From Pseudomonas sp. QTF5 (GTDB taxonomy: Bacteria > Pseudomonadota > Gammaproteobacteria > Pseudomonadales > Pseudomonadaceae): 54,824 nt of DNA. The notes under the pieces are model-generated. The model was given only the letters and a program-made list of their open reading frames with translations. It made no database searches and had not been told where the DNA came from. The stretch spans positions 21,568 to 76,391 of the forward strand of contig NZ_AZRW02000028.1 in NCBI RefSeq assembly GCF_000512695.2, read 5' to 3'. This document shows positions 1 through 8,578 of this stretch, one piece after another. Both the position numbers and the translations under genes were made by a program. Numbering within the stretch: position 1 is the stretch's first letter; each line of letters begins with the position of its first letter.

Positions 1-858
1 TCAATCCACTGAGCGACAGCACCGGCACGGGCAGCGGTTCGCTGGGTTGGAACTTCGCGGTGAACAACACCGCGTTGCAGTTCCTCGGCGAAGGCCAGAG
101 CGTCACCCAAACCTATAACGTGGCGATCGGCGACGGCGCGGTGCAGACCGTGACCATTACAATTACCGGCGACAACGACCAAGTACAGATCACCAGCGGC
201 GTGCAGGCCGGCGATGCAGGGGAAGACAGCGGCGACTACGCAGCCAGCGGCAACATCACCTTCACCGACGTCGACCTGATCGATACCCACAGTGTCACTG
301 TCACGCCGGGCGCTTCCGGCTATCTGGGCAACTTCACCACCGATCCACTGAGCGACAGCGCCGGTACGGGCAGCGGTTCTCTGGCGTGGAACTTTGCGGT
401 GAACAACTCCGCGTTGCAGTTCCTCGGCGAAGGCCAGATCGTCACGCAAACCTATAACGTGGCGATCGGCGACGGCGCGGTGCAGACCGTGACCATCACG
501 ATCACCGGCATCAACGATCAGGTGCAGATCACCAGCGGCGTACAGGCCGGCGATGCCAAGGAAGACAGTGGCGACTACTCGGCCAGCGGCAGCATCACCT
601 TCACCGACGTCGACCTGATCGACACCCACAGCGTCACTGTCACGCCGGGTGCTTCCAGCTATCTGGGCAATTTCACCACCAATCCACTGAGCGACAGCAC
701 CGGTACGGGCAACGGTTCGCTGGGCTGGAACTTTGCGGTGAACAACTCCGCGTTGCAGTTCCTCGGCGAAGGCCAGAGCGTCACCCAAACCTATAGCGTG
801 GCGATCGGCGACGGCGCGGTGCAGACCGTGACCATTACTATCACTGGCACCAACGACC
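1..858 (+). repeat. 339-bp tandem repeats in adhesin (113-aa domains)
   Basis: The segment around the motif FAVNN-ALQFLGEGQ recurs at 57, 396 and 735, an exact period of 339 bases. The copies are nearly identical at the DNA level, which suggests recent duplication or gene conversion. The first copy is cut by the window edge. Confidence 0.9.
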
Positions 859-3365
859 AGCCGACGCTGACGATTACCGACGCCACCGGCGCGATGAACG
901 AAGGCAACGGCACGGCCACCCTGAGCGACAGCGGCGCACTGAGCTTTGCCGATCTGGACAGTACCGACACGGTGACCGTATCGCAGACCGCCAACGGCGA
1001 CATCGCCTGGAGCGGCGGCGTGCTCAATGCGACCGTGGCCTCGGCACTGGTGGCTGGTTTCTCGGTCGACCAGAACAGCTGGGACTACAGCAGCAATCAG
1101 AACCTCGACTTCCTCGGAGCGGGTGAAACCATCACCTTCTCGTACGCGGTGGTCGCCACCGACGACAGCAGCGCGGCTAACGCTGCCTCGGCGACGCAGA
1201 CGGTGACCATCACTATCACCGGCACTAACGATGCGCCCGTACTCAGCTTCGTGACGGGCAGTGATGCTGGCGCGGTGAAGGAAGACACCACGCTCAGCGT
1301 CAGCGGCCAGTTCAGCTCGGCCGACATCGATCATGCTGCTACGGCCACTTGGAGCATCGCGGGCACGAATACCGGCACCTATGGTTCGATCGCGGTGGAC
1401 AACACTGGCAAATGGACTTACACCCTGGCCAATGGCACCGACGGAATCGCCAGCGCGGTGCAGTCGCTGAAGGCGGGAGAAAGTCACGATGAAGTGTTCA
1501 GCGTGCAGGTCAGCGATGGCCTCGGCGGCGTGGACACCCAACTGGTGACCGTCACCGTCAGCGGCACTAACGATGCGCCCGTACTCAGCTTCGTGACGGG
1601 CAGTGATGCTGGCGCGGTGCAGGAAGACACCACGCTCAGCGTGAGCGGCCAGTTCAGCTCCGCCGACATCGATCATGCTGCTACGGCTAGCTGGACAATC
1701 AATGGCTCGGCTTCGGGCACCTACGGCTCGATCGCAGTCGACAGCACCGGAAAATGGACTTACACCCTGGCCAATGGCTCCGACGGAATCGCCAGCGCGG
1801 TGCAGTCGCTGAAGGCGGGAGAAAGTCACGATGAAGTGTTCAGCGTGCAGGTCAGCGATGGCCTCGGCGGCGTGGACACTCAGCTGGTGACTGTCACCGT
1901 CAGCGGCACTAACGATGCGGCCGTGTTGTCCTTGGCGAACGTCACGCTGACCGAAACTAATGCCCCACTGACCACCAACGGCACGCTGACCATCAGCGAC
2001 ATCGACAGCGCCGCGGCCTTCGTCGCGCAGTCCAACATCGACGGCAGTTACGGCCAATTCTCCATCGGCACTAATGGTGCCTGGACCTATGTCGCCGACT
2101 CCGCCCACAACGAGTTCGCTGCCGGTATCACCTACACCGACAGCTTCGCCGTGAGCAGCGCCGATGGCACCGTCACCTCAGTCACCGTGCATATCCTCGG
2201 CACCAACGACGCCGCGCTGTTGTCCGCCGACATCGCCAACCTGACCGAAACCAATGCTCCGCTGAGCACCTCCGGCACCCTCACCATCAGTGACGTCGAC
2301 AGCCCGGAAACCTTCCAGGCCCAATCCGGTACCGCCGGCGCCAACGGTACCTTCGCCATCAATACCGTGGGTAACTGGAGCTATACCGCCAACTCGGCCT
2401 TCGACTCACTCAATGTCGGCGACAGCCTGACCGACACCTTCACGGTACTGAGTGCCGACGGCACCGCAACCGCGGTAACCGTCACCATCAAAGGCAGCAA
2501 CGACGCCGCCGTGCTGTCCTCAGCCAGCGTCACGCTGACCGAAACCAATGCCCCGCTGACCACGGCTGGCACCCTCACCATCAGCGACGTCGACAGCCCG
2601 GAAACCTTCCAGGCCCAATCCGGTACCGCTGGCGCCAACGGAACCTTCACCATCAATACCGCGGGTAACTGGAGCTATACCGCCAACTCGGCCTTCGACT
2701 CACTTAATGTCGGCGACAGCCTGACCGACACCTTCACGGTACTCAGTGCCGACGGCACCGCGACTGCGGTGACGGTGACCATCAACGGCAGCAACGACTC
2801 GCCGACGATCACCTCCAACGGCGGTGGTGCGACGGCCTCGGTCAGCGTGGCGGAGAACAGCGCGGTGGTCACGACAGTGGCGGCGACCGATGCTGATCTG
2901 CCAGCGCAAACCCTGAGCTACAGCATCGTCGGCGGAGCGGATGCCGCGAAGTTCTCGATCGTTTCAGGCACAGGCGCGCTGAGCTTTGTCTCTGCACCTA
3001 ACTTTGAGTCCCCAACTGATTCGGGAACGAACAACGTCTATGACGTCATCGTGCGGGCATCGGACGGCACGCTGTTTGATGACCAGACGATCGCGGTGAG
3101 CGTGACAGGCGTCAATGACAACACCCCGACGATCACCTCCAACGGCGGTGGTGCGACGGCCTCGGTCAGCGTGGCGGAGAACAGCACGGTGGTCACGACA
3201 GTGGCGGCGACCGATGCTGATCTGCCAGCGCAAACCCTGAGCTACAGCATCGTCGGCGGAGTGGATGCCGCGAAGTTCTCGATCGTTTCAGGTACGGGTG
3301 CGCTGAGCTTTGTCTCTGCACCTAACTTTGAGTCCCCAACTGATTCGGGAACGAACAACGTCTAG
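1..3365 (+). CDS. Giant VCBS/cadherin-repeat adhesin, 5'-truncated by the window and ended by an internal TAG
   Basis: The frame is open from base 3, so the true start lies upstream of the window. The product is a string of about 100-residue Ig-like domains: three 113-residue copies, one singleton, two 114-residue copies, three 98-residue copies, then cadherin-like 108-residue copies with the motif VSVAEN. Each domain ends in a G-[TSI]-ND Ca-binding linker, as in VCBS and cadherin domains of secreted biofilm adhesins. The frame stops at TAG (3363-3365), but the same frame continues for 964 more codons with the same repeats and the secretion signal. The neighbouring repeat copies have TAT (Tyr) at this position. 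I read the two parts as one gene with a nonsense mutation or a sequencing error. Without the downstream part this product would lack the C-terminal type I secretion signal. Confidence 0.85.
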   Translation, partial: NPLSDSTGTGSGSLGWNFAVNNTALQFLGEGQSVTQTYNVAIGDGAVQTVTITITGDNDQVQITSGVQAGDAGEDSGDYAASGNITFTDVDLIDTHSVTVTPGASGYLGNFTTDPLSDSAGTGSGSLAWNFAVNNSALQFLGEGQIVTQTYNVAIGDGAVQTVTITITGINDQVQITSGVQAGDAKEDSGDYSASGSITFTDVDLIDTHSVTVTPGASSYLGNFTTNPLSDSTGTGNGSLGWNFAVNNSALQFLGEGQSVTQTYSVAIGDGAVQTVTITITGTNDQPTLTITDATGAMNEGNGTATLSDSGALSFADLDSTDTVTVSQTANGDIAWSGGVLNATVASALVAGFSVDQNSWDYSSNQNLDFLGAGETITFSYAVVATDDSSAANAASATQTVTITITGTNDAPVLSFVTGSDAGAVKEDTTLSVSGQFSSADIDHAATATWSIAGTNTGTYGSIAVDNTGKWTYTLANGTDGIASAVQSLKAGESHDEVFSVQVSDGLGGVDTQLVTVTVSGTNDAPVLSFVTGSDAGAVQEDTTLSVSGQFSSADIDHAATASWTINGSASGTYGSIAVDSTGKWTYTLANGSDGIASAVQSLKAGESHDEVFSVQVSDGLGGVDTQLVTVTVSGTNDAAVLSLANVTLTETNAPLTTNGTLTISDIDSAAAFVAQSNIDGSYGQFSIGTNGAWTYVADSAHNEFAAGITYTDSFAVSSADGTVTSVTVHILGTNDAALLSADIANLTETNAPLSTSGTLTISDVDSPETFQAQSGTAGANGTFAINTVGNWSYTANSAFDSLNVGDSLTDTFTVLSADGTATAVTVTIKGSNDAAVLSSASVTLTETNAPLTTAGTLTISDVDSPETFQAQSGTAGANGTFTINTAGNWSYTANSAFDSLNVGDSLTDTFTVLSADGTATAVTVTINGSNDSPTITSNGGGATASVSVAENSAVVTTVAATDADLPAQTLSYSIVGGADAAKFSIVSGTGALSFVSAPNFESPTDSGTNNVYDVIVRASDGTLFDDQTIAVSVTGVNDNTPTITSNGGGATASVSVAENSTVVTTVAATDADLPAQTLSYSIVGGVDAAKFSIVSGTGALSFVSAPNFESPTDSGTNNV
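1241..1924 (+). repeat. 342-bp tandem pair in adhesin (114-aa VCBS domains)
   Basis: Two copies start at 1241 and 1583 and share the motifs LSFVTGSDAGAV and WTYTLANG. The WTY pattern is typical of VCBS repeats. DNA identity is very high except in a short central stretch around 1680-1730. Confidence 0.9.
1925..2800 (+). repeat. 294-bp tandem triplet in adhesin (98-aa domains)
   Basis: Three copies share the motif LTETNAPL at about 1949, 2243 and 2537, a period of 294 bases. Copies two and three are almost identical, while the first is divergent. Confidence 0.88.
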
Positions 3366-4090
3366 GACGTCATCGTGCGGGCATCGGACGGCACGCTGTT
3401 TGATGACCAGACGATCGCGGTGAGCGTGACAGGCGTCAATGACAACACCCCGACGATCACCTCCAACGGGGGCGGTGCGACGGCCTCGGTCAGCGTGGCG
3501 GAGAACACCACGGCGGTCACGACAGTGGCGGCGACCGATGCTGATCTGCCAGCGCAAACGCTGAGCTACAGCATCGTCGGCGGAGTGGATGCCGCGAAGT
3601 TCTCCATTGTTTCAGGTACGGGCGCGCTGAGCTTTGTCTCTGCACCTAACTTTGAGTCCCCAACTGATTCGGGAACGAACAACGTCTATGACGTCATCGT
3701 GCGGGCATCGGACGGCACGCTGTTTGATGACCAGACGATCGCGGTGAGCGTGACAGGCGTCAATGACAACACCCCGACGATCACCTCCAACGGGGGCGGT
3801 GCGACCGCTTCGGTCAGCGTGGCGGAGAACAACACTGCAGTCACGACAGTGACGGCGACCGATGCTGATCTTCCGGCGCAAACCCTGAGCTACTCGATCC
3901 TGAATACGGCCGGGACGGACTTCGGCAAGTTTTCGATCAGTTCAAGCGGGGTGTTGACGTTCAATTCGGCGCCGGATTACGAGAATGCCCAGGATGTCGG
4001 TGGTGCCGACGCTGACAATGCCTATGTTGTGGACGTTCTGGTGGCCGACGGCAATGGCAGAACCGACACCCAAACGATTACGGTAAACGT
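2803..4090 (+). repeat. 324-bp tandem cadherin-like repeats in adhesin (108-aa domains)
   Basis: Four copies begin near 2803, 3127, 3451 and 3775. The first three are nearly identical in DNA, and the fourth diverges after its first 40 residues. The motifs NGGGATASVSVAEN and ATDADLPAQTLSYSI are typical cadherin-type domain sequence. The second copy carries the TAG at 3363-3365, where copies one and three read TAT. Confidence 0.9.
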
Positions 4091-6269
4091 GCAGAACGTA
4101 GTTGAGACTCCAGTTGATACGGTGGCGCCGACGGTGACAGTGACGGGGACGGCCTTAGGGAATGCGATCACCCCTATCCCTTCAACGTCGACAGTCACAT
4201 TCCAGTTCAGTGAGGCAGTGAGCGGTTTCAACCTTTCGGACGTCACGGTGAGTGCATCAGGGGCAACGCCCCGCGGAACCTGGAGTAACTTCACGCAGGT
4301 AGACGGCGATACCTACACGGCGACGCTGACTAGAACACAATCCGGTGGCGTGAAAGTCGACGTTACCGCGAACAGCTACACCGACTTGGCGGGCAATGCT
4401 GGTGCTGCCGGGAGCAGTGCAAACCTTCCGGCAGGCGTTGCCGGCGAACCCATCAATTTAGCCCTCACTACTCCGTCGGCCGATATTAGCGGCCCGATAA
4501 CGGTGTCAATCAGCGGTGTTCCTTCGGGATGGATATTCAATGCGGGAACCGACAACGGCGACGGCACTTGGACCGTGCAGACCAGCGATCCTGGCGCATT
4601 GACGGTGACAGCCCCAAGCGACTTCGCGGGTGCGTTGGTGCTTGATGTCAACATGAACTGGAGCAACAGCGACGGCAGCGACGGTAGCGCCTATGTGTAC
4701 AACAACGTCGAAGTCTATGCCCCCGGCGCGCCGATCTTCGCCTTGTCCGCAGACGACAACCTGACTGGCTCTTCCGGTGCTGACACTTTCGTCTTCGCCC
4801 AGCCGATCGGCAACAACCAGATCTACAGTTTCGACGTCACGGCGGACAAAATCGACTTGATCGGCTTCACGGGCGTCACCGGCTTTGCTGATCTGAGTAT
4901 CACTAACGACGCAAACGGCAATGCGCTGGTCAGCATCAGCTCCGGCCAGTCGGTCACCCTGAAAGGTGTCGATGCGGCGGACTTGAGCGAAGCGAACTTC
5001 CAGTTCGATGTGGATCCGGTCATGACCAATACCGGTACCCTCACCATTGCCGACGGCGCGATCATGCCGTTCGGTGGCAGCATTCATAACAGCGGCACCA
5101 TCGAACTCGGCTCCACCGGCAGCGAAACCGAGCTGGAAATTCTTTTCCGCGGCGCAACCTTGACCGGTGGCGGTCAGGTGCAGCTATCCGACAGCGCACA
5201 AAACGTGATTTTCGGCGGCAGCGCCGACACCGTGCTGACCAATGCCGACAACCGTATTTCCGGTGCCGGGCAATTGGGCGCCGGGCAGATGGTGCTGGTC
5301 AATGCGGGGCTGATCCTGGCCAGCGGGCTGAACAGCCTGGTGCTCGACACCGGCAGCCACACCATCACCAACAGCGGGGTGCTGGAGTCCACGGGTGAAG
5401 GCGGCATGACGGTGGCCAGTGCGGTCGACAACTCCGGCCACTTGTGGGCCAACGGTGGCGACATGCGCCTGCTGGCCGACGTGATGGGCAACGGCAGCGC
5501 CACTATCGACGGCGACGCGACCTTGAGCTTCGATGGCGCAGTACATGGGTCTGTTGCCTTCCACGGCGAAGGTGCGGGGACGCTGGTGATCGCACAAGCC
5601 GAAGCGGCAGGCTCGCTGGTCGGCATCCTCGGTCTGGAAAGCGATGACATGCTGACCTTCGGCGATCTCGCCTTCGGCGCCAACACCCAGCTCAGCTATA
5701 GCGCCAACGCCTCTGGCGCCGGCGGCCTGCTGACGGTGGACGACGGCATGCATCGGGCCGAGGTGAACCTGCTGGGTCATTACACGGTGGAGGACTTCCA
5801 GGTCACCGACGGTGGCGAGGCCGGCACCCAGGTAAGTTACAACGGCGCATCCAGCGGCACACTAGTGGGCAGCATGGCGGCGGACGTACTCAGTGGCGGC
5901 GATGGCAATGACATCCTCGCAGGTCGTGGCGGGGAGGACACGCTCAGCGGTGGCACGGGAGCCGATGTGTTCGCCTACCTCAACGAGGCTGAAGGCGGGG
6001 ACACCATCCTCGACTACAACTTCGCCGAAGGCGACTCACTCGACCTCTCTGCGCTACTTAGTGCCAACTTCGTTAGTGGTATCAGCCAGGCGTCTGACTT
6101 CGTCCAACTGGCGCAATCAGGCAGCGATATCACCGTGCAGGTGGATGCCGATGGCGCAGCCAATGGTACGAACTTCGCCGATGTGGCGGTCCTTGCCAAC
6201 ACGGGTACGAGCGGTACCGATCTGGTGCGCACCTGGTTTGGGGAGGCTGACCATACGTTGACGGCTTGA
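3375..6269 (+). CDS. C-terminal part of the adhesin: repeats, Ig-like domain, RTX and type I secretion signal
   Basis: This continues the preceding frame after the TAG at 3363-3365. The first possible start is a GTG at 3375 without a ribosome binding site, so independent translation is unlikely. In order it has two more cadherin-like repeats (to about 4090), a bacterial Ig-like domain (about 4120-4420, motif APTVTVTG), a Ser/Gly/Asp-rich stretch, and then RTX nonapeptides (GGDGNDILAGRGGEDTLSGG, about 5895-5955) that bind calcium. The final 110 residues (motifs ADVFAY and GDSLDLSALL) are typical of the C-terminal target of RTX adhesins exported through a TolC-type type I system. No transporter genes are in the window. 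With the stop present, this half would not reach the surface attached to the repeat region. Confidence 0.8.
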   Translation: MRASDGTLFDDQTIAVSVTGVNDNTPTITSNGGGATASVSVAENTTAVTTVAATDADLPAQTLSYSIVGGVDAAKFSIVSGTGALSFVSAPNFESPTDSGTNNVYDVIVRASDGTLFDDQTIAVSVTGVNDNTPTITSNGGGATASVSVAENNTAVTTVTATDADLPAQTLSYSILNTAGTDFGKFSISSSGVLTFNSAPDYENAQDVGGADADNAYVVDVLVADGNGRTDTQTITVNVQNVVETPVDTVAPTVTVTGTALGNAITPIPSTSTVTFQFSEAVSGFNLSDVTVSASGATPRGTWSNFTQVDGDTYTATLTRTQSGGVKVDVTANSYTDLAGNAGAAGSSANLPAGVAGEPINLALTTPSADISGPITVSISGVPSGWIFNAGTDNGDGTWTVQTSDPGALTVTAPSDFAGALVLDVNMNWSNSDGSDGSAYVYNNVEVYAPGAPIFALSADDNLTGSSGADTFVFAQPIGNNQIYSFDVTADKIDLIGFTGVTGFADLSITNDANGNALVSISSGQSVTLKGVDAADLSEANFQFDVDPVMTNTGTLTIADGAIMPFGGSIHNSGTIELGSTGSETELEILFRGATLTGGGQVQLSDSAQNVIFGGSADTVLTNADNRISGAGQLGAGQMVLVNAGLILASGLNSLVLDTGSHTITNSGVLESTGEGGMTVASAVDNSGHLWANGGDMRLLADVMGNGSATIDGDATLSFDGAVHGSVAFHGEGAGTLVIAQAEAAGSLVGILGLESDDMLTFGDLAFGANTQLSYSANASGAGGLLTVDDGMHRAEVNLLGHYTVEDFQVTDGGEAGTQVSYNGASSGTLVGSMAADVLSGGDGNDILAGRGGEDTLSGGTGADVFAYLNEAEGGDTILDYNFAEGDSLDLSALLSANFVSGISQASDFVQLAQSGSDITVQVDADGAANGTNFADVAVLANTGTSGTDLVRTWFGEADHTLTA

Positions 6270-6307
6270 TGTTGGGCTGGAGTTGAATCCACGCTGCAGA
6301 CAGCCAC

Positions 6308-6343
6308 AAAAAAGCCCCACCGGATCACTCTGCGTGGGGCTTT
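6308..6343. terminator. Bidirectional terminator between adhesin and tRNA-Arg attachment site
   Basis: A 10-bp perfect stem AAAGCCCCAC/GTGGGGCTTT (6311-6320 with 6334-6343) is flanked by A and T tracts. It can end the adhesin transcript on the + strand. Before the element inserted, it was probably also the terminator of tRNA-Arg on the minus strand. Confidence 0.8.
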
Positions 6344-6347
6344 CAAA

Positions 6348-6398
6348 TATATGGTGTCCCAGGGCAGGTTCGAACTGCCAACCTTCCCCTTAGGAGGG
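6348..6398. repeat. attL (51-bp copy of tRNA-Arg 3' half)
   Basis: The sequence is identical over 51 bases to 18611-18661, which overlaps the intact tRNA-Arg(CCT). It spans the anticodon stem-loop to the CCA end plus 4 flanking bases. It is the displaced 3' end of the original tRNA gene. Confidence 0.93.
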
Positions 6399-6521
6399 CT
6401 ATATGACGCTCAGCAACCAATGGACTATCCCCGCCACCACTGGGCTTTTCAGTCCGGTTGTGTCCGACAAAACGGTTCCGTATAGTCATTCTTGCACCCA
6501 TATTGCACCCATGAGGTTCAA

Positions 6522-7733
6522 GTGAAAGAAAAGCTGACCGCCAAACTGCTGGCATCCATGCAGGTAACAGGTCGTGAATACGAGATCCACGATACTACCG
6601 TCACGGGACTGTTTGTTCGCGTAACAGCCGCAGGCGCCAAGTCTTACGTGGTGACTTGGGCACGGGCACGTAAAAAGACCCTTGGGCGCGTGGGCATCCT
6701 GACGCTTGACCAGGCCCGGCAAGAGGCAACACAGTACCTTGCAGAGGCACGCAAGCTAGGAGAGCCCTTAGCCATAACTCAAAGTCGCAAGGGGGCCACC
6801 CTTCCCTCTTTGCGCGACTTTATCGACGACACTTACATGCCCTGGTTTAAGGCTCACCATAAGGGCCACGAAAAGACCCTGCACACCCTGGACAACAACT
6901 TTGACGCGATCATGCCTCAGCGCATCGACGCGATATCTGGCCGTGACCTGGAGCAAATCCGTACTGCTTGGATGCAGGCTGGCAATAAGCCGTCGACGGT
7001 TAACCGAAAAATGGGCTCAATCAGCGGCGTGTTCAGCCGTGCTGTTGAGTGGGAGTACCTCAGTACGCATCCACTGGCCAAGCTGAAACAGCTCAAGGTC
7101 GACTCATTGGGCCTAGTTCGCTACCTGGACACCGACGAGGCCAAACGCCTTCGCGACGCCATGGACACTCGTCAGGATGAAATGCGAGCTGAGCGTGAGA
7201 GTGCGAATCAGTGGCGTGCGGTTCGTGGCAGGCAACAGATGCAAAGTTTGCTGCAACTGCCTTTCACCGATCACCTGAAACCAATGGTGCTGGTATCACT
7301 GAACACTGGCATGAGGCGCGGGGAGCTATTCGATCTGAAATGGTCTGCCGTGAACTTCAACACAAACACAATCACTGCCGCTGGCGATACAACCAAAACG
7401 AGCGATACCCGGCACATCCCCATGAACAAGGAAACCGTGAGCGTTCTGGAGCAATGGAAAAAACAGGCTGGCAAATCTCGTTATGTATTCCCGAGCCAGG
7501 AAGGAGGCCGATTAGAGGACGTTAAAAGCGCCTGGCTCAGGCTGTTAGAACAGGCCAAAATCGAGGGGTTTCGCTGGCATGATATGCGCCATGACTTCGC
7601 ATCACGCCTGGTGATGGCCGGCGTGCCGCTAAATACAGTGCGTGATCTGCTAGGTCATTCGGATATAAAAATGACACTGCGTTACGCGCATCTCGCTCCA
7701 GGCACAAAAGCAGCAGCAGTTGAGCTCATTTAA
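6522..7733 (+). CDS. int: Tyrosine-type site-specific integrase
   Basis: The product catalyses integration and excision of the element at tRNA-Arg. It is 403 residues long, as usual for P4-type integrases. It has an N-terminal arm-binding region, a core-binding helix region (about residues 90-190) and a catalytic domain. The catalytic signature is visible: Arg in GMRRGELFDLKW, the beta-strand Lys near TTKTSDTRHIPM, HDMRH (H-x-x-R), LLGHSDIKMT (His) and RYAHL (Tyr nucleophile). I start it at GTG 6522, because GAGG at 6513-6516 lies 5 bases upstream. An upstream TTG at 6492 in the same frame is possible but has no site. The gene lies 123 bases inside attL and points inward. Its 3' end overlaps the convergent gene at 7726 by 8 bases. 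Confidence 0.93.
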   Translation: MKEKLTAKLLASMQVTGREYEIHDTTVTGLFVRVTAAGAKSYVVTWARARKKTLGRVGILTLDQARQEATQYLAEARKLGEPLAITQSRKGATLPSLRDFIDDTYMPWFKAHHKGHEKTLHTLDNNFDAIMPQRIDAISGRDLEQIRTAWMQAGNKPSTVNRKMGSISGVFSRAVEWEYLSTHPLAKLKQLKVDSLGLVRYLDTDEAKRLRDAMDTRQDEMRAERESANQWRAVRGRQQMQSLLQLPFTDHLKPMVLVSLNTGMRRGELFDLKWSAVNFNTNTITAAGDTTKTSDTRHIPMNKETVSVLEQWKKQAGKSRYVFPSQEGGRLEDVKSAWLRLLEQAKIEGFRWHDMRHDFASRLVMAGVPLNTVRDLLGHSDIKMTLRYAHLAPGTKAAAVELI

Positions 7734-8262
7734 CGCTTTCACTTTGCAGCATTTTTTTGAAAGACTCATACGATGGGGACAGATTCGTATTTTTATCAAG
7801 GAATGATAAATATTCGTCAATCAGCATCCATTCCTCCTTAATCAAATCCAGATTAATTAGATACCTTTCAGGAACACCACCCCATGTTTGGGTGTAGCCG
7901 TTCAAATCGCCGAAAAGATCAACGTCACCTTTAAAATAATCTGACTGAATTAGGCTCGTTATCCGGCGCCAAATTTTTACACTTGAAAACTCAGGCCCAG
8001 CTGCCCATGTCCTAAGCCTGAAAAGCACTTCATCCTCTGTCCAAATAGCATCAAACACAGTCATAAAATTGAGCTTACTGCCATCCAACTGCCCCCCCCT
8101 AAACGGGTTAGGTGCGTCAATTTCATTAAGCCCCTCTTCTAGCAAAGCTTCCAGCAGCTTCACTATCGGCTGCCCCTCCAAAATCGACGCAAGATCAAGA
8201 GCAGCCTTGAGTCGAGGGGGGATCCTTGCCGAAATCACGACCTTTTTTGAACGGTTTGCCAT
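7726..8262 (-). CDS. Uncharacterised protein with RHH-like N-terminus; candidate repressor or immunity gene
   Basis: The protein has 178 residues. I chose ATG 8262 because GGAG lies 7 bases upstream on the minus strand; a GTG at 8268 sits too close to that site. Residues 1-45 (KKVVISARIPP followed by two amphipathic helices) resemble the strand-helix-helix of ribbon-helix-helix DNA-binding proteins. The rest (about 130 residues, rich in Trp, Asp and Leu) I do not recognise. It is transcribed away from the AlpA operon, and its promoter region contains an 11-bp inverted repeat (8276-8315), which fits an autoregulated switch protein. Its A+T content appears higher than that of the neighbouring genes, as is common for cargo or immunity genes. 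Function not established. Confidence 0.75.
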   Translation of the reverse strand: MANRSKKVVISARIPPRLKAALDLASILEGQPIVKLLEALLEEGLNEIDAPNPFRGGQLDGSKLNFMTVFDAIWTEDEVLFRLRTWAAGPEFSSVKIWRRITSLIQSDYFKGDVDLFGDLNGYTQTWGGVPERYLINLDLIKEEWMLIDEYLSFLDKNTNLSPSYESFKKMLQSESVK

Positions 8263-8275
8263 TCTCACTCCAATG

Positions 8276-8315
8276 TGTAAGTAACAAAATCTGCTTGCAT
8301 CAAATGTTACTTACA
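8276..8315. promoter_or_regulatory. Operator-like 11-bp inverted repeat in divergent promoter region
   Basis: TGTAAGTAACA (8276-8286) and its exact reverse complement TGTTACTTACA (8305-8315) are separated by 18 bases. They lie between the divergent genes starting at 8262 (-) and 8378 (+). The centre-to-centre distance of 29 bases is close to three helical turns. A dimeric repressor site is likely; the binder is unknown. Confidence 0.6.
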
Positions 8316-8377
8316 AATAATATGCTTACGTCCGGTTCAGTATCGTACAGTCCACCGGGGTACTCAAGGAGAAAGGT

Positions 8378-8578
8378 ATGAGCAACGCAGAAATCACCCC
8401 ATCGCTGTCTGTAAGCGTCGAAGAAGCCGCACGTCTGACCGGCTACTCCCGATCAGGCATCTACGAAGTTATGGCTTCAGGTGACCTCAAAGCATTCAAG
8501 CTCGGGCGGCGACGCTTGATCCTGATGAAGGAACTCAAGGCTTGGATTGAGCGGACAGCTAAGGGTGGATCCCGTTGA
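8378..8578 (+). CDS. AlpA/excisionase-type helix-turn-helix protein
   Basis: A 66-residue protein with a MerR-like winged HTH: VSVEEAARLTGYSRSGIYEVMASGDLKAFKLGRRRLI, residues 12-48 (helix 1 EEAARLTG, recognition helix SRSGIYEVM, wing KLGRRR). This is the HTH_17 or excisionase fold used by phage excisionases and AlpA-like activators of satellite integrases. The strong ribosome binding site AAGGAG lies 6-10 bases upstream. It is the first gene of a run of tightly coupled genes (8378-13234). It probably controls excision or the operon promoter. Confidence 0.82.
   Translation: MSNAEITPSLSVSVEEAARLTGYSRSGIYEVMASGDLKAFKLGRRRLILMKELKAWIERTAKGGSR

Noticed and set aside
2803..4090. Regular direct repeats that might suggest a CRISPR or satellite array
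   Set aside because: Units are 324 bases, in frame, and encode cadherin-like domains; there are no short repeats with unique spacers.
4506..5087. 193-codon minus-strand frame within the adhesin
   Set aside because: Antisense to the repeat/RTX gene with no start signal; typical shadow of a Gly/Asp-rich gene.
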